Shown one piece after another: positions 14,886 through 23,959 of a stretch of 64,000 bases of DNA. How positions within the stretch are numbered: the first letter of the stretch is position 1; each line of letters opens with the position of its first letter. The translations under genes were made by a program, and so were the position numbers. The notes beneath the pieces were generated by a model. The model was given only the letters and a program-made list of their open reading frames with translations, did no database searches and was not told the origin of the DNA. Origin of the DNA: Demequina lignilytica (lineage in GTDB: Bacteria > Actinomycetota > Actinomycetes > Actinomycetales > Demequinaceae); the NCBI RefSeq assembly GCF_030418305.1, contig NZ_JAUHPX010000006.1:1-64000 (forward strand), given 5' to 3'.

Positions 14886-16333
14886 AGCAGCTCCTCCGCC
14901 TCGGCCACCTTCGCATCGGTGTTGTGCGTGAACGCGACCTTCGGCACCGTGAGGAGGGCCCCGGTCGCGACCAGCGCGGTCACGCCGCAGATCGCCCACA
15001 CCGTGACGTACCCGCTCAGGGAGCCCGCGGTCGAGTCGCCCGCGGCGGCCGCGACGCCGGACGCGAGCGCGATCGCGAAGGCGGTGGAGGCGAACGCGCC
15101 GCCGATGGTCTTGGTGGTGTTGGTGAGCCCGGTCGCGACGGCGGTCTGGTGCGACGGCGCCGCGGCGGCCGCCGCGGCCGGGAGCGCGGCGACGAGCATG
15201 CCCGACCCGAGCCCGGCGACCACCATGCACGCCACCACCTGCGGCACGCCGGAGTGGAAGGGGATGAGCGAGAGGTAGCCGGCCGCGACCAGCAGCGAGG
15301 CCCCGATCAGGACGATGCGGGGGCTCATCAGCTGCGACAGGCGGGCGAAGACGCCGGCACCGATCAGCAGGGACAGCACGTAGGCGCCGATCAGGTAGCC
15401 CGCGGTCGCGGACGTCAGGCCGAGCCCGTAGCCGACGGTGGCGGGGTCGGTGCGGGCGAAGGTCGACAGCGGCGCCTGCGCGCCCAGCACGCTGACGCCG
15501 AACAGCGCCGAGGTCAGGATCACGGGCCACATCGTGGGGCGGCGCAGCATGGTCATGTCGACGAGCGGGTCGTCGGACCGCCGCTCGACCCGGACGAACA
15601 CCCACAGCAGCGCGAGACCGACCGCGACCAGGAGCACCACCCAGCCGGAGAAGCCCGTGCGCCGCATCACGGACAGGCCGCCCATGATCGCCAGCAGCGC
15701 GAGCGTCAGCACCACGGTGCCCGTCGAGTCGATGCGGCCGCCGCCGCGGGCGCCCGTGTCGGGGACCTTCACCAGCACCACGACGCCCGCGAGGGTCACC
15801 ATGGCTGCGGGGATCGACAGGGCCGCCCACAGCGGCAGGATGCCGCCGAGCTGGCCGCCGACCACCGCGCCGAGGATCGCGCCGGCCTGCAGCGCCATCA
15901 CGATCACGCCGGCGCCCCGGCGGGTGAGCGCGGCGCCGTCCTCGCGGTCGCGCGCGCGGGTGTGGATGATCGCGACGTTGAGCGGCAGCCACACCACGTA
16001 GAAGCCCTGCAGCGCCCACGCGACGATGAACAGGGGGAAGGTGGGCGAGAACGCGATCGCCCAGCTCGCGGCGGCCGTGAGCGCGAGGGATCCGAGGAGC
16101 ACCTTGCGGTGGCCCACCATGTCGCCCAGCCGGGCGAGCACCGGCACCACGATCGCGCTCAGCAGGAGCTGCGCCGCCTCGAACCAGTTGACGTCGGCGT
16201 CGTGGATCCCGAGGTGGCGGGCGATGTCGGTGAGAAGGGGCGTGTAGTAGCCCTGGATCACCCCGGAGGATGCCTCGACGACCACCAACGCGCCGACGAT
16301 CCCGCCGGCCAGCCTCATGCTCGTGCGTGCCAT
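14882..16333 (-). CDS. MFS transporter, DHA2-like drug/solute exporter
   Basis: 483 residues with about 14 hydrophobic segments. The loop ARLGDMVGHRKVLLGS matches the family motif GxLaDrxGrkxxl between helices 2 and 3, and RRGAGVIVMALQAGAILGAVVGG matches the antiporter motif C region. It is probably a proton-coupled exporter. The ATG at 16333 begins a basic N-terminus (MARTSMRLAGG). First gene of a two-gene unit with the M20 peptidase. Confidence 0.87.
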   Translation of the reverse strand: MARTSMRLAGGIVGALVVVEASSGVIQGYYTPLLTDIARHLGIHDADVNWFEAAQLLLSAIVVPVLARLGDMVGHRKVLLGSLALTAAASWAIAFSPTFPLFIVAWALQGFYVVWLPLNVAIIHTRARDREDGAALTRRGAGVIVMALQAGAILGAVVGGQLGGILPLWAALSIPAAMVTLAGVVVLVKVPDTGARGGGRIDSTGTVVLTLALLAIMGGLSVMRRTGFSGWVVLLVAVGLALLWVFVRVERRSDDPLVDMTMLRRPTMWPVILTSALFGVSVLGAQAPLSTFARTDPATVGYGLGLTSATAGYLIGAYVLSLLIGAGVFARLSQLMSPRIVLIGASLLVAAGYLSLIPFHSGVPQVVACMVVAGLGSGMLVAALPAAAAAAAPSHQTAVATGLTNTTKTIGGAFASTAFAIALASGVAAAAGDSTAGSLSGYVTVWAICGVTALVATGALLTVPKVAFTHNTDAKVAEAEELL

Positions 16334-16402
16334 AGGCGGAATGCTCCCACCCCGATGTTTCGACTGCGTGGCACGGGGTGCCGCAGGCGCCCGTGGACCT
16401 CC

Positions 16403-18748
16403 CTACCGCTCCGCGGGCTCCTCCACCGCATCGTCCGTCCCCGCCGCCGGGGCGTGCCCCTCGTCGACTGCCGCCGCATCGGCCTCCTCCTCGACGCCGC
16501 CGGCATGCGACCGGCGCGAGGCCATCGCCACCGCCGCCACCGCGACGGCCGCGGCGACCGCAGCGATCGCGATGCGCAGGATGTCGCTGCTCGACTCGCC
16601 GTACGCGACCGCGACCACCGCGGGGGCGATCAGCAGGGCCACCAGGTTCATCACCTTGATGAGCGGGTTGATCGCGGGACCCGCGGTGTCCTTGAACGGG
16701 TCGCCGATGGTGTCGCCGATCACGGTCGCCTCGTGGGCGGGCGAGTACTTGCCGCCGTGGTGGCCGTCCTCGACGATCTTCTTGGCGTTGTCCCACGAGC
16801 CACCGGAGTTGGCGAGGAAGACCGCCATCAGCACGCCGGTGCCGATCGCGCCGGCGAGGAAGCCCGCGAGCGCGCCGATCCCGAGCGCGAAGCCCACGAA
16901 GATCGGCGCCATCACCGCGAGCAGGCCCGGGGTGGCGAGCTCGCGCAGCGAGTCGCGGGTGCAGATGTCGACCACGCGGCCGTACTCGGGGCGCTGCTGA
17001 CCCGTCATGATGCCGGGCATCTCGCGGAACTGGCGGCGGACCTCGTAGACGATCGCGCCGGCGGCGCGGGTCACCGCGTCGATCGCGAGACCCGAGAACA
17101 GGAACACCGTCGCGCCGCCGATGATCAGCCCGACCAGGGTGAGCGGGTGGATGATCTCGAAGCTGAAGTAGTCCGCGGCGTTCGCGGACGCCTGCTCGAG
17201 CGCGTGCGTGACGGCGTCGGAGTAGCTGCCGAACAGCGCGGTCGCCGCGAGCACCGCGGTCGCGATGGCGATGCCCTTGGTGACGGCCTTGGTGGTGTTG
17301 CCCACGGCGTCCAGGTCGGTGAGGGTCTTGGCGGCCTCCTCGTCGACGTCGCCGGACATCTCGGCGATGCCCTGCGCGTTGTCCGACACGGGCCCGAAGG
17401 TGTCCATCGCCACGATCACGCCGACCGTGGTGAGCAGCCCGCAGCCCGCGAGCGCCACCAGGAACAGCGCGAGGGCGATCGAGCCTCCCGAGATGGCGAA
17501 GAGGATCACGATCGCGCCCGCGATGACCGTCGCCGTGTAGACCGCCGACTCGAGGCCGACGCCGATGCCCGAGAGCACCACCGTCGCCGCGCCGGTCAGC
17601 GATGTCTTCGCGACGCGCCGGGTCGGGCGCTTCGCGGTGTCCGTGAAGTAGCCCGTGAGCCAGAGGATGAGCCCCGCGAGGCCGATGCCGACGAACACGG
17701 CGATGGTCGCGATCGCCCGCGGATCGCCGGACGCGTCCGCGACCGCCGAGCCCGCGAACTCGGAGAACGAGGACGGCAGGTACACGTACGACGCGACCGC
17801 GGCGAGCACCGCGCCCACCAGCGCCGCGATGTAGAAGCCGCGGTTGATGGCCTTGAGGCCCGACTCGGAGCCGCGCACCCGCGTGATGAGCACGCCGATC
17901 GCCGCGACCAGCGCGCCGATCGCAGTGATGATCAGCGGGAACACGAGCCCCTGCTCGCCGAACGCCGCCTTGCCGAGGATGAGCGCCGCGACCAGGGTCA
18001 CGGCGTAGGACTCGAACAGGTCGGCCGCCATGCCGGCGCAGTCGCCGACGTTGTCGCCCACGTTGTCCGCGATGGTGGCGGCGTTGCGGGGGTCGTCCTC
18101 CGGGATGTGCTGCTCGACCTTGCCCACCAGGTCGGCGCCCACGTCGGCGGCCTTGGTGAAGATGCCGCCGCCGACCCGCATGAACATGGCCAGCAGCGCG
18201 GCGCCGAAGCCGAAGCCCTCCAGCACGGCCGCCGCATCGTCGCGGTACAGGAACACCACGGCCGCCGCGCCGCCGAGGCCCATGCCGACCACGGACATGC
18301 CCACCGCGCCGCCGGTGCGGAACGCGATGCGCGCGCCCTCGGCGCGGCCCCCCGACCGGTTCGCGGCGGACGCGACCCGCACGTTGGCCCGCACGGCGAG
18401 CCACATGCCCATGTAGCCGATGGTGGCCGAGCAGCCGGCCCCCAGCAGGAAGAACAGCGACCGACCGATCCGCACGCCCGTGTCCCCGGGCAGCAGGAAC
18501 AGCAGCGCGAACACCAGCGCCGCGAACAGCGCCAGCGTCCGCAGCTGCCGCGTCAGGTACGCGCTCGCCCCCTCCTGGACGGCGGCGGCGATGTCGTTCA
18601 TCCGCTCCGTGCCGTCCTTCGCCTTGAGCACCTGCGCGCGCAGCAGCCATGAGGCCAGCAGCGCGACGGCGGCGATGATCCCGATGACCACCACGATGGT
18701 GAGGCTGGCCGAGCCCACCTCCACCGTGGCGCCGATGGCCTGCACCAT
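16403..18748 (-). CDS. hppA: Membrane-bound proton-pumping pyrophosphatase
   Basis: 781 residues, about 16 membrane segments. Uses pyrophosphate hydrolysis to pump protons across the membrane. Substrate-site motifs DVGADLVGKVE and DNVGDNVGDCAGMAADL are present, and GDTIGDPFKDTAGP late in the protein. The motif GNTTKAVTKG has Lys where potassium-dependent enzymes have Ala, which predicts a potassium-independent type (family knowledge). GAGGAGG precedes the ATG. The C-terminal tail of about 45 residues is acidic and not conserved. Confidence 0.96.
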   Translation of the reverse strand: MVQAIGATVEVGSASLTIVVVIGIIAAVALLASWLLRAQVLKAKDGTERMNDIAAAVQEGASAYLTRQLRTLALFAALVFALLFLLPGDTGVRIGRSLFFLLGAGCSATIGYMGMWLAVRANVRVASAANRSGGRAEGARIAFRTGGAVGMSVVGMGLGGAAAVVFLYRDDAAAVLEGFGFGAALLAMFMRVGGGIFTKAADVGADLVGKVEQHIPEDDPRNAATIADNVGDNVGDCAGMAADLFESYAVTLVAALILGKAAFGEQGLVFPLIITAIGALVAAIGVLITRVRGSESGLKAINRGFYIAALVGAVLAAVASYVYLPSSFSEFAGSAVADASGDPRAIATIAVFVGIGLAGLILWLTGYFTDTAKRPTRRVAKTSLTGAATVVLSGIGVGLESAVYTATVIAGAIVILFAISGGSIALALFLVALAGCGLLTTVGVIVAMDTFGPVSDNAQGIAEMSGDVDEEAAKTLTDLDAVGNTTKAVTKGIAIATAVLAATALFGSYSDAVTHALEQASANAADYFSFEIIHPLTLVGLIIGGATVFLFSGLAIDAVTRAAGAIVYEVRRQFREMPGIMTGQQRPEYGRVVDICTRDSLRELATPGLLAVMAPIFVGFALGIGALAGFLAGAIGTGVLMAVFLANSGGSWDNAKKIVEDGHHGGKYSPAHEATVIGDTIGDPFKDTAGPAINPLIKVMNLVALLIAPAVVAVAYGESSSDILRIAIAAVAAAVAVAAVAMASRRSHAGGVEEEADAAAVDEGHAPAAGTDDAVEEPAER

Positions 18749-18852
18749 GACGTCCTCCTCGACGTTCTCCCCGACCCGACTCCGTTGTCGTGTCCGCGAG
18801 GGATATCTCTGCACTCTAGGGGACGATGCAGGGGACGGGTAGGCGGGCGACC

Positions 18853-18878
18853 CAACCTTTCCTGGGGTGTCGTGCGTC
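18853..18878 (+). promoter_or_regulatory. ECF-type promoter of second sigma operon
   Basis: -35 CAACC (18853-18857), 17-nt spacer, -10 CGTC (18875-18878), 39 nt upstream of the sigma-factor ATG at 18918. Same layout as 3368-3394. Confidence 0.6.
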
Positions 18879-18917
18879 GACATCATGTGAGGCACGGAGG
18901 CGACGAGGGGGTGCGCG

Positions 18918-19463
18918 ATGAGCGACTGGCGTGAGGTGTTGACCCAGCTGGTCGAGGATCGCGAGCGCGCGCTGCTCGGGTACGCGTACCTGGTGTGCGG
19001 CAACGCCACCCAGGCGCAGGACCTGGTGCAGGACGCGCTGGTGCGCACCTTCTCGAAGCCGCGACCGGGTCTCACCGCCGTGAAGGCCGAGGGGTACGTG
19101 CGCCGCGCGATCACCACGGTCTACATCGACGGGTACCGCCGCGAGCAGCGGTGGCGCAGGGTCCAGCACCTGTTCCGCGAGGAGCAGGCGGGCTCCGATC
19201 CCACCACCGGGATCGAGGCCGGGACCGACGTCACCGCCGCGCTCGCGACGCTGCCCCCGCGGGAGCGCGCCTGCGTGGTCCTGCGGTACTTCGACGACCT
19301 CACGGTGCCGCAGATCGCCCACCAGCTCGGGCTCGCCCCGGGGTCGGTGAAGCGGTACGTCCACGACGGCCTGGCCCGGCTCGAGCTGGTCCTGGGCCCG
19401 CTCGAGGACGTCCGCGACCCCTCCCCCGACGGCGCCCCGCGCCCCTCCCAGGAAGGCCGCTGA
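18918..19463 (+). CDS. ECF RNA polymerase sigma factor, SigE-like family
   Basis: 181 residues. Region 2 contains LLGYAYLVCGNATQAQDLV and region 4 CVVLRYFDDLTVPQIAHQLGL followed by APGSVKRYVHDGLARL, the helix-turn-helix. Closely similar in layout to the sigma factor at 2775-3347. It is followed after 1 nt by a large membrane protein that is the likely regulator. Divergent from hppA. Confidence 0.88.
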   Translation: MSDWREVLTQLVEDRERALLGYAYLVCGNATQAQDLVQDALVRTFSKPRPGLTAVKAEGYVRRAITTVYIDGYRREQRWRRVQHLFREEQAGSDPTTGIEAGTDVTAALATLPPRERACVVLRYFDDLTVPQIAHQLGLAPGSVKRYVHDGLARLELVLGPLEDVRDPSPDGAPRPSQEGR

Positions 19464-19464
19464 C

Positions 19465-21387
19465 ATGGTCAAGCTCTCCGACGCCCTCCGCGGCGCGGCC
19501 GACAAGGCCCCGCTGGACGGCATGTCCATCGACCGCGCGCACGCGACCCGGCGCGCGTCCCGGTCCCGCGCGCTGCACGCCGGCGCCAACGGCCTGCTCG
19601 GGGCGGGCGCGGTGGCGCTCATCGCAGTCGGCGTGATCGGCCCGGGCTCCGCGCTCGGCTCGCGGTCCGAGGACTCCGCCACGACCGCGGAGTCCGCCAC
19701 GGACTCCGCCGGCGGCGACATGAGCGCGGGGGTGCCCGAGACCGACGGCGGGCTCGCGGCCGGGAGCCTGCCCGCCTGGGGAATGTGCGGCACGGAGCTG
19801 CCGGCCATGCCCGAGATCGCCGGGCCCTTCTCGCTCGCGGCGTCGCTGCCGACCGGTGAGGTCGCCGGCGGCACGCTCGACGTGGTCGCCACGCTCACGA
19901 GCGCCGAGGACGGCGTCTTCGAGACCTTCGAGGTGGACGGCGTGGTGCTGTGGGACGGGATCGTGGTGGCGACCCTGGGGTCGAGCACGGACGACGTGGT
20001 GGAGATCCGCGAGCTGGTGATGGCCGCCGGGGACTCCGAGGTCACGGAGCTGTCCGTGCCCCTGGAGAACTGCTGGGACGGCGAGGCGCTGCCCGCCGGG
20101 AAGTACGAGGTGGTGCTGACCCAGGAGCTGTGGCCTTCGGAGATGATCGTCGAGGAGGAGCCGCCGTCGGAGCCCACGCTGGAGCCGGCCGACCCTGTGG
20201 AGCCGACGGATGCCGTCGACGAGCCGGCGCCCGCGGAGCCGACCGACGACGTCGCGGTCGATCCCGACGAGGCGGTGACCTCGGGTCCCGCCGACGGCGA
20301 CGCCGCGACCACCACCGACAGCGCGGGCATGCTCGCCGCGGACGCGTTCACCCGGGTGTACTCCGACCCCGTCGGGTTCGCGGTCCCGGGCGAACCGGTC
20401 GACGAGCCGTTCGCCGCGTACCTGCGGACCGACCCGGAGCCCGTGCCGGATCCCGTCGACCCCACGCCGGTCGACCCGACCAGCGACAGCGCCCTCGACG
20501 CCGCCACCGCGCGCGAGCTGTACCTCGCGGGCCTGACGGGCGCGTGGGACATGGCGGCGGGCAGCCAGCGCTGGCTCGCCACCTCGGACGGCCTGGGCGA
20601 GGTGCCGACCTCCTGGTGGGGCTGCGGCTACGAGGGCGACGGGGCGTTCCCGGCGCGGTCCGCCGAGCTCGACCTGCTCTCCGTGACGGTGGCCGCGCCG
20701 CGGTCGATCTCGGTCAGCTACGGCTGGATCGTCGAGGGCAACCCCGCCGTGGACGTGACGCTGGCCAACACCTCGGAGTGGGATCTCACGCAGTTCTGGG
20801 GCATGCAGGGTGTGAACCTCGCGCTGGTGCGGGACGGCCGTGTGGTCGCCGAGGGCTACCCCGTCGATCCGTACCAGCACCAGCGCGCGTGGGCCATGGA
20901 CTCCGCGGCCGCGATGGAGGAGCAGGCGTTCGAGGACACGGGCGACGCGGCGGTGAGCGAGCCCGCGCTCGGCGAGATGACGATCGCCCCCGAATGGGAG
21001 GGATCCTTCCTCGGCGCCGGCGAGTCCGTGTCCAGCACGTACCTGTGGCGCGACGTGAGCACCTGCTGGACGGAGGCCGGCCAGCTGGACGTCGCGCCCG
21101 GCTCCTACACGCTCCTGGCCATGCACCACCTGAGCCTGCCGGGCACGACGATCGTCGAGCCGACGGGCGACGACGGCGTGGACCTCGAGCGCGGCAGCGA
21201 CGGCGGGATCGTGGTCACGGAGCCCGACGCGGGCTGGGGCGTCGAAGGCTCGGCGGGGACGACCGGCTCCGGCGAGTCCTCGATCGGGATCGCCGAGCCC
21301 GACATCGCCATCGCCCCTGAACCGGGCTACTACGACTGGTTCGAGCTCCAGGCATGGACCTCCCTGGGAACGGTCACCGTCAGGTAA
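19465..21387 (+). CDS. Membrane-anchored sensor/anti-sigma-like protein with duplicated domain
   Basis: 640 residues: about 42 cytoplasmic residues, a membrane helix (about 43-62), then an extracytoplasmic part. Two related domains can be seen: one around residues 100-225 with CGTELP, LWDGIVVATL and a late CWDGEALPAGKYEVVL, the other around 380-580 with GCGYEGDG, VRDGRVVAEG and a late CWTEAGQLDVAPGSYTLL. A Pro/Glu/Asp-rich linker separates them. Its position 1 nt after a sigma gene makes an anti-sigma or signal-sensing role likely (inference). No known domain recognised with certainty. Confidence 0.7.
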   Translation: MVKLSDALRGAADKAPLDGMSIDRAHATRRASRSRALHAGANGLLGAGAVALIAVGVIGPGSALGSRSEDSATTAESATDSAGGDMSAGVPETDGGLAAGSLPAWGMCGTELPAMPEIAGPFSLAASLPTGEVAGGTLDVVATLTSAEDGVFETFEVDGVVLWDGIVVATLGSSTDDVVEIRELVMAAGDSEVTELSVPLENCWDGEALPAGKYEVVLTQELWPSEMIVEEEPPSEPTLEPADPVEPTDAVDEPAPAEPTDDVAVDPDEAVTSGPADGDAATTTDSAGMLAADAFTRVYSDPVGFAVPGEPVDEPFAAYLRTDPEPVPDPVDPTPVDPTSDSALDAATARELYLAGLTGAWDMAAGSQRWLATSDGLGEVPTSWWGCGYEGDGAFPARSAELDLLSVTVAAPRSISVSYGWIVEGNPAVDVTLANTSEWDLTQFWGMQGVNLALVRDGRVVAEGYPVDPYQHQRAWAMDSAAAMEEQAFEDTGDAAVSEPALGEMTIAPEWEGSFLGAGESVSSTYLWRDVSTCWTEAGQLDVAPGSYTLLAMHHLSLPGTTIVEPTGDDGVDLERGSDGGIVVTEPDAGWGVEGSAGTTGSGESSIGIAEPDIAIAPEPGYYDWFELQAWTSLGTVTVR

Positions 21388-21414
21388 CGGTCCGATAACG
21401 ACCATCGGATCCGG

Positions 21415-21453
21415 GGTTACGCGTGTGGCCTTTGTCACATTTCCCGCGTAACC
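21415..21453. promoter_or_regulatory. CRP-like palindrome inside a larger inverted repeat
   Basis: TGTGGCCTTTGTCACA (21424-21439) fits the CRP/GlxR half sites TGTGa...TCACA with one deviation. It is framed by GTTACGCG (21415-21422) and CGCGTAAC (21446-21453). The site lies between convergent genes and no gene clearly starts after it. Confidence 0.4.
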
Positions 21454-21610
21454 TCCGCGCAACGCGGCCTCAGGTGGTGGCGACGAGGCGAGTCAGCGTC
21501 AACAATCGGGAGTGCAGGGTGCACGCACCTTGCCCGACCCTCGTCAGCCAGCGGGACGTTCCCTCAGCCGTCCGCTGACCCGGGGGTTGGCGGCGGCGGC
21601 CCGGAATCCC

Positions 21611-21985
21611 TCAGCCCGGGCCGCCGTCGATCTCTGTCCGGGCCTGTGGCGCCGGACCCGCGACCGCGGAGCGCTCGACGCCCGCGTCCGCGGTGACGCG
21701 CATCGCCCCGACGGCCGGGCCCGGCTCGCAGCCCGTGAGCTCGGCGCCCGCGAGCGCCGCCGCGCGAGCCGCGACCGCGCAGGCCCCCGCGACGTCGGGC
21801 GACCCCCGGGCGCGCCCGTGACGCAGCTCGACGGCCGCGGCGACCGCCGCCGCGTCGGCGACGGCCTGGGCCCGCGCTCCCTCGAGCACGGGTCCGAGCA
21901 CCGCCAGCAGCGCGAGCACCGCCGTGACCACGACGGCGATCAACCCCATCGCGACGACCGAGCCCGCCCCCCGGTCACCCCTCAC
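21611..21985 (-). CDS. TadG/TadE-like pilus-associated protein (Rv3654c-type)
   Basis: 124 residues. Begins RGDRGAGSVVAMGLIAVVV, a single N-terminal membrane helix preceded by a Gly/Ser motif as in helicase/secretion-neighbourhood TadE-like proteins; the rest is a small extracytoplasmic domain with two Cys. The GTG start overlaps the preceding stop (GTGA). Last gene of the pilus cluster. Probably a minor pilin or pilus-anchoring component. Confidence 0.75.
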   Translation of the reverse strand: MRGDRGAGSVVAMGLIAVVVTAVLALLAVLGPVLEGARAQAVADAAAVAAAVELRHGRARGSPDVAGACAVAARAAALAGAELTGCEPGPAVGAMRVTADAGVERSAVAGPAPQARTEIDGGPG

Positions 21986-22311
21986 GGCTGGTCCGGAAGC
22001 GCGATGACGGCCGTGCGCGGCGGCCACGGCCACCGAGGCGGCGCCGCCACCGTCACGGCGACCCAGCCGTCGGCGCGGACGATCTCCACGGACACCCGCG
22101 GCCCGCCGACCCGCCGTGCCACCGCCTGCGCGCCGGCATCGTCCTCCACCACCGCCGCCCGCGCGGCCGCGAGGGCCGCGGCGTCCACCGCCGCCCCCTC
22201 TCCCGCCGCACGCACCCCGCCGAGCGCGAGCGCCAGCACGGCGACCGCGGCCGGCAGCGCGAGCGCGAGCTCCACTGTCACCGACCCGCGGTCGCCGCGC
22301 CTGCTCCTCAT
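21982..22311 (-). CDS. TadE-family minor pilin-like protein
   Basis: 109 residues. The N-terminus RRGDRGSVTVELALALPAAV carries the TadE signature (G-S-x-x-V-E) followed by a membrane helix. The ATG overlaps the stop of the pilin gene (ATGA at 22311-22308) and CGGAGG directly precedes it. Expected to be processed and assembled with the Flp-type pilin. Confidence 0.82.
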   Translation of the reverse strand: MRSRRGDRGSVTVELALALPAAVAVLALALGGVRAAGEGAAVDAAALAAARAAVVEDDAGAQAVARRVGGPRVSVEIVRADGWVAVTVAAPPRWPWPPRTAVIALPDQP

Positions 22312-22526
22312 CCTCCGAGCGCTCCCTGCAGGATGCTCACGAGCATCCCGCGCACCTCGTCGGACTTCAGGATCACCAGCAGCAGACCCGCGAAGCCCGC
22401 GGCCGCCACGGTGACGAGCGCGTACTCCACGGTGGCCATGCCATCGTCGCGCCGCCAGGGCGATCCCGGCGCCGCGACGCCGCTGCCGATCGAGGCGTCG
22501 CCGACGCCTCCCTTGTCCCCGTCCAT
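22308..22526 (-). CDS. DUF4244 / Flp-type pilin
   Basis: 72 residues. Contains DDGMATVEYALVTVAAAGF, the Flp pilin signature: Glu five positions after a short G-M cleavage context, then Tyr and a hydrophobic helix. AAGGAG precedes the ATG. It is the major pilin candidate of the Tad locus; the tadA and tadC-like genes lie on the other side of the CLC gene. Confidence 0.85.
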   Translation of the reverse strand: MDGDKGGVGDASIGSGVAAPGSPWRRDDGMATVEYALVTVAAAGFAGLLLVILKSDEVRGMLVSILQGALGG

Positions 22527-22675
22527 CGGTTCTCCTTCCCGTCGGGGTCTCCAGGCTCGGCGTTCCGCGGGTGCGCCGACCGCGCCACCCGCGACCACGG
22601 GGACCTGCCGCACCCGGCACCGACCTGGGGACATCCGGCCGGGCCGTCACTAGGCTGACCGCGGAGAGGGGTGGC

Positions 22676-23944
22676 ATGGACGAGCACGAGGACCGGGGGC
22701 CGGGTCCGGCGCAGCTCGCGCGCGCCGCCGTGCCGGCCCTGCTGATCGGCGCCGCGAGCGCCCTGATCCTCTTCGGCGCCGACGAGCTCGCGCTGCTGCT
22801 CGAGCACTGGTGGTGGGAGACGCTCCCGCACCTGCTCGGCGTGGAGGAGGACGCCCGCTGGTGGATCGTCGTGGTCCTCACCATCACGGGGGCCCTGGTC
22901 GGCCTGGTCCTGTGGAAGGCGCCCGGTCACGGGGGGCACGACACCGCCGCGGTCGAGCTCATCGCTCCCCCGCTGCCGCTCCGCGCGCTCCCCGGGGTGC
23001 TGGCCGCCCTGGTGCTCGGCCTGGCGGGCGGCGTCAGCCTGGGCCCGGAGGGGCCGATCATCATGATCGGCGCCGCGCTCGCGGTCCTCGCGTACCGATG
23101 GCTGGCACCGGCCGTGCCCGTGACCGCGGTGCTCGTCATCGCGGCGGCGGGCATGCTCGGCGCGATGCTCGGCACCCCGGTCGCGGCCGCGCTGGCCCTG
23201 ACCGGCGCGCTAGGCGGCGTCAAGGGCGGCCACCTCTGGGACCGGCTGTTCGCACCGCTGGTGGCGGCCGGGGCGGGAGCGGCGATGTACCACCTGCTGG
23301 GCGGGGTCAGCTGGGACATGGGCCTGCCGGCGTACGAGCCCGCCTGGGTCGACCTGCTCACGGCGTCTGTCGTGGCGGTGGTGGCCGCGCTCGCCGGGGT
23401 CGGCGCCGCGGCCCTGTTCACGCCGGCGTGGCGCCTGTCGCGCCGGCTCGGCCACCCCATGGTCTACGCCACCGTCGGCGGGCTGCTGCTCGGCCTCCTG
23501 GGCGTCGTCGGGGGCCACATCACGCTGTTCAAGGGAGCCGCGGAGACCGCCGAGATCCTGGCCGACCGGGACCAGTACGGCGTCGGTGCGCTCATCCTGA
23601 TCATCGTGGTGAAGCTGGTCGCGGTCGTGGTCGCGGGCGCGAGCGGGTTCCGCGGCGGCCGGATCTTCCCGGCCCTGTTCGTCGGCGTCGTGGTGGGCCT
23701 GCTCGGACACGCGCTGATCCCGGGCCTCCCCCTCGCGATGGCGGTGGCCGCCGGCGTGATGGGCATGGTGCTCGCGATCTCCCGCGACGGCTGGTTCGCG
23801 ATCTTCGGAGGCGTCCTGGTCGCGGGCGACGTCGCGACGCTCGCGATCCTGTGCATCGCGATCCTGCCGGCGTGGCTCGTGGTGACGCGCGCGCCGCACA
23901 TGCTGGTGCGCCTCCCGGAGCAGGAGCGCGCGCCCGTCGTGTGA
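22676..23944 (+). CDS. CLC-family chloride channel/antiporter-like protein
   Basis: 422 residues with about ten membrane segments. The ion-path motifs GPEGP (LGPEGPIIMIG, with the gating Glu) and a late GFRGGRIFPALF (GxFxP-like) are present; the first GSGIP motif is not clear. It could be a chloride channel, a proton/chloride antiporter or a fluoride exporter. GAGAGGGG lies upstream of the ATG. The gene sits on the opposite strand within the Tad locus. Confidence 0.82.
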   Translation: MDEHEDRGPGPAQLARAAVPALLIGAASALILFGADELALLLEHWWWETLPHLLGVEEDARWWIVVVLTITGALVGLVLWKAPGHGGHDTAAVELIAPPLPLRALPGVLAALVLGLAGGVSLGPEGPIIMIGAALAVLAYRWLAPAVPVTAVLVIAAAGMLGAMLGTPVAAALALTGALGGVKGGHLWDRLFAPLVAAGAGAAMYHLLGGVSWDMGLPAYEPAWVDLLTASVVAVVAALAGVGAAALFTPAWRLSRRLGHPMVYATVGGLLLGLLGVVGGHITLFKGAAETAEILADRDQYGVGALILIIVVKLVAVVVAGASGFRGGRIFPALFVGVVVGLLGHALIPGLPLAMAVAAGVMGMVLAISRDGWFAIFGGVLVAGDVATLAILCIAILPAWLVVTRAPHMLVRLPEQERAPVV

Positions 23945-23959
23945 CCGCGGCGCCCGGCG

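Noticed and set aside
12117-15278. Very long plus-strand frame across methyltransferase and peptidase genes
   Set aside because: Crosses two coupled minus-strand genes and has no recognisable protein features.
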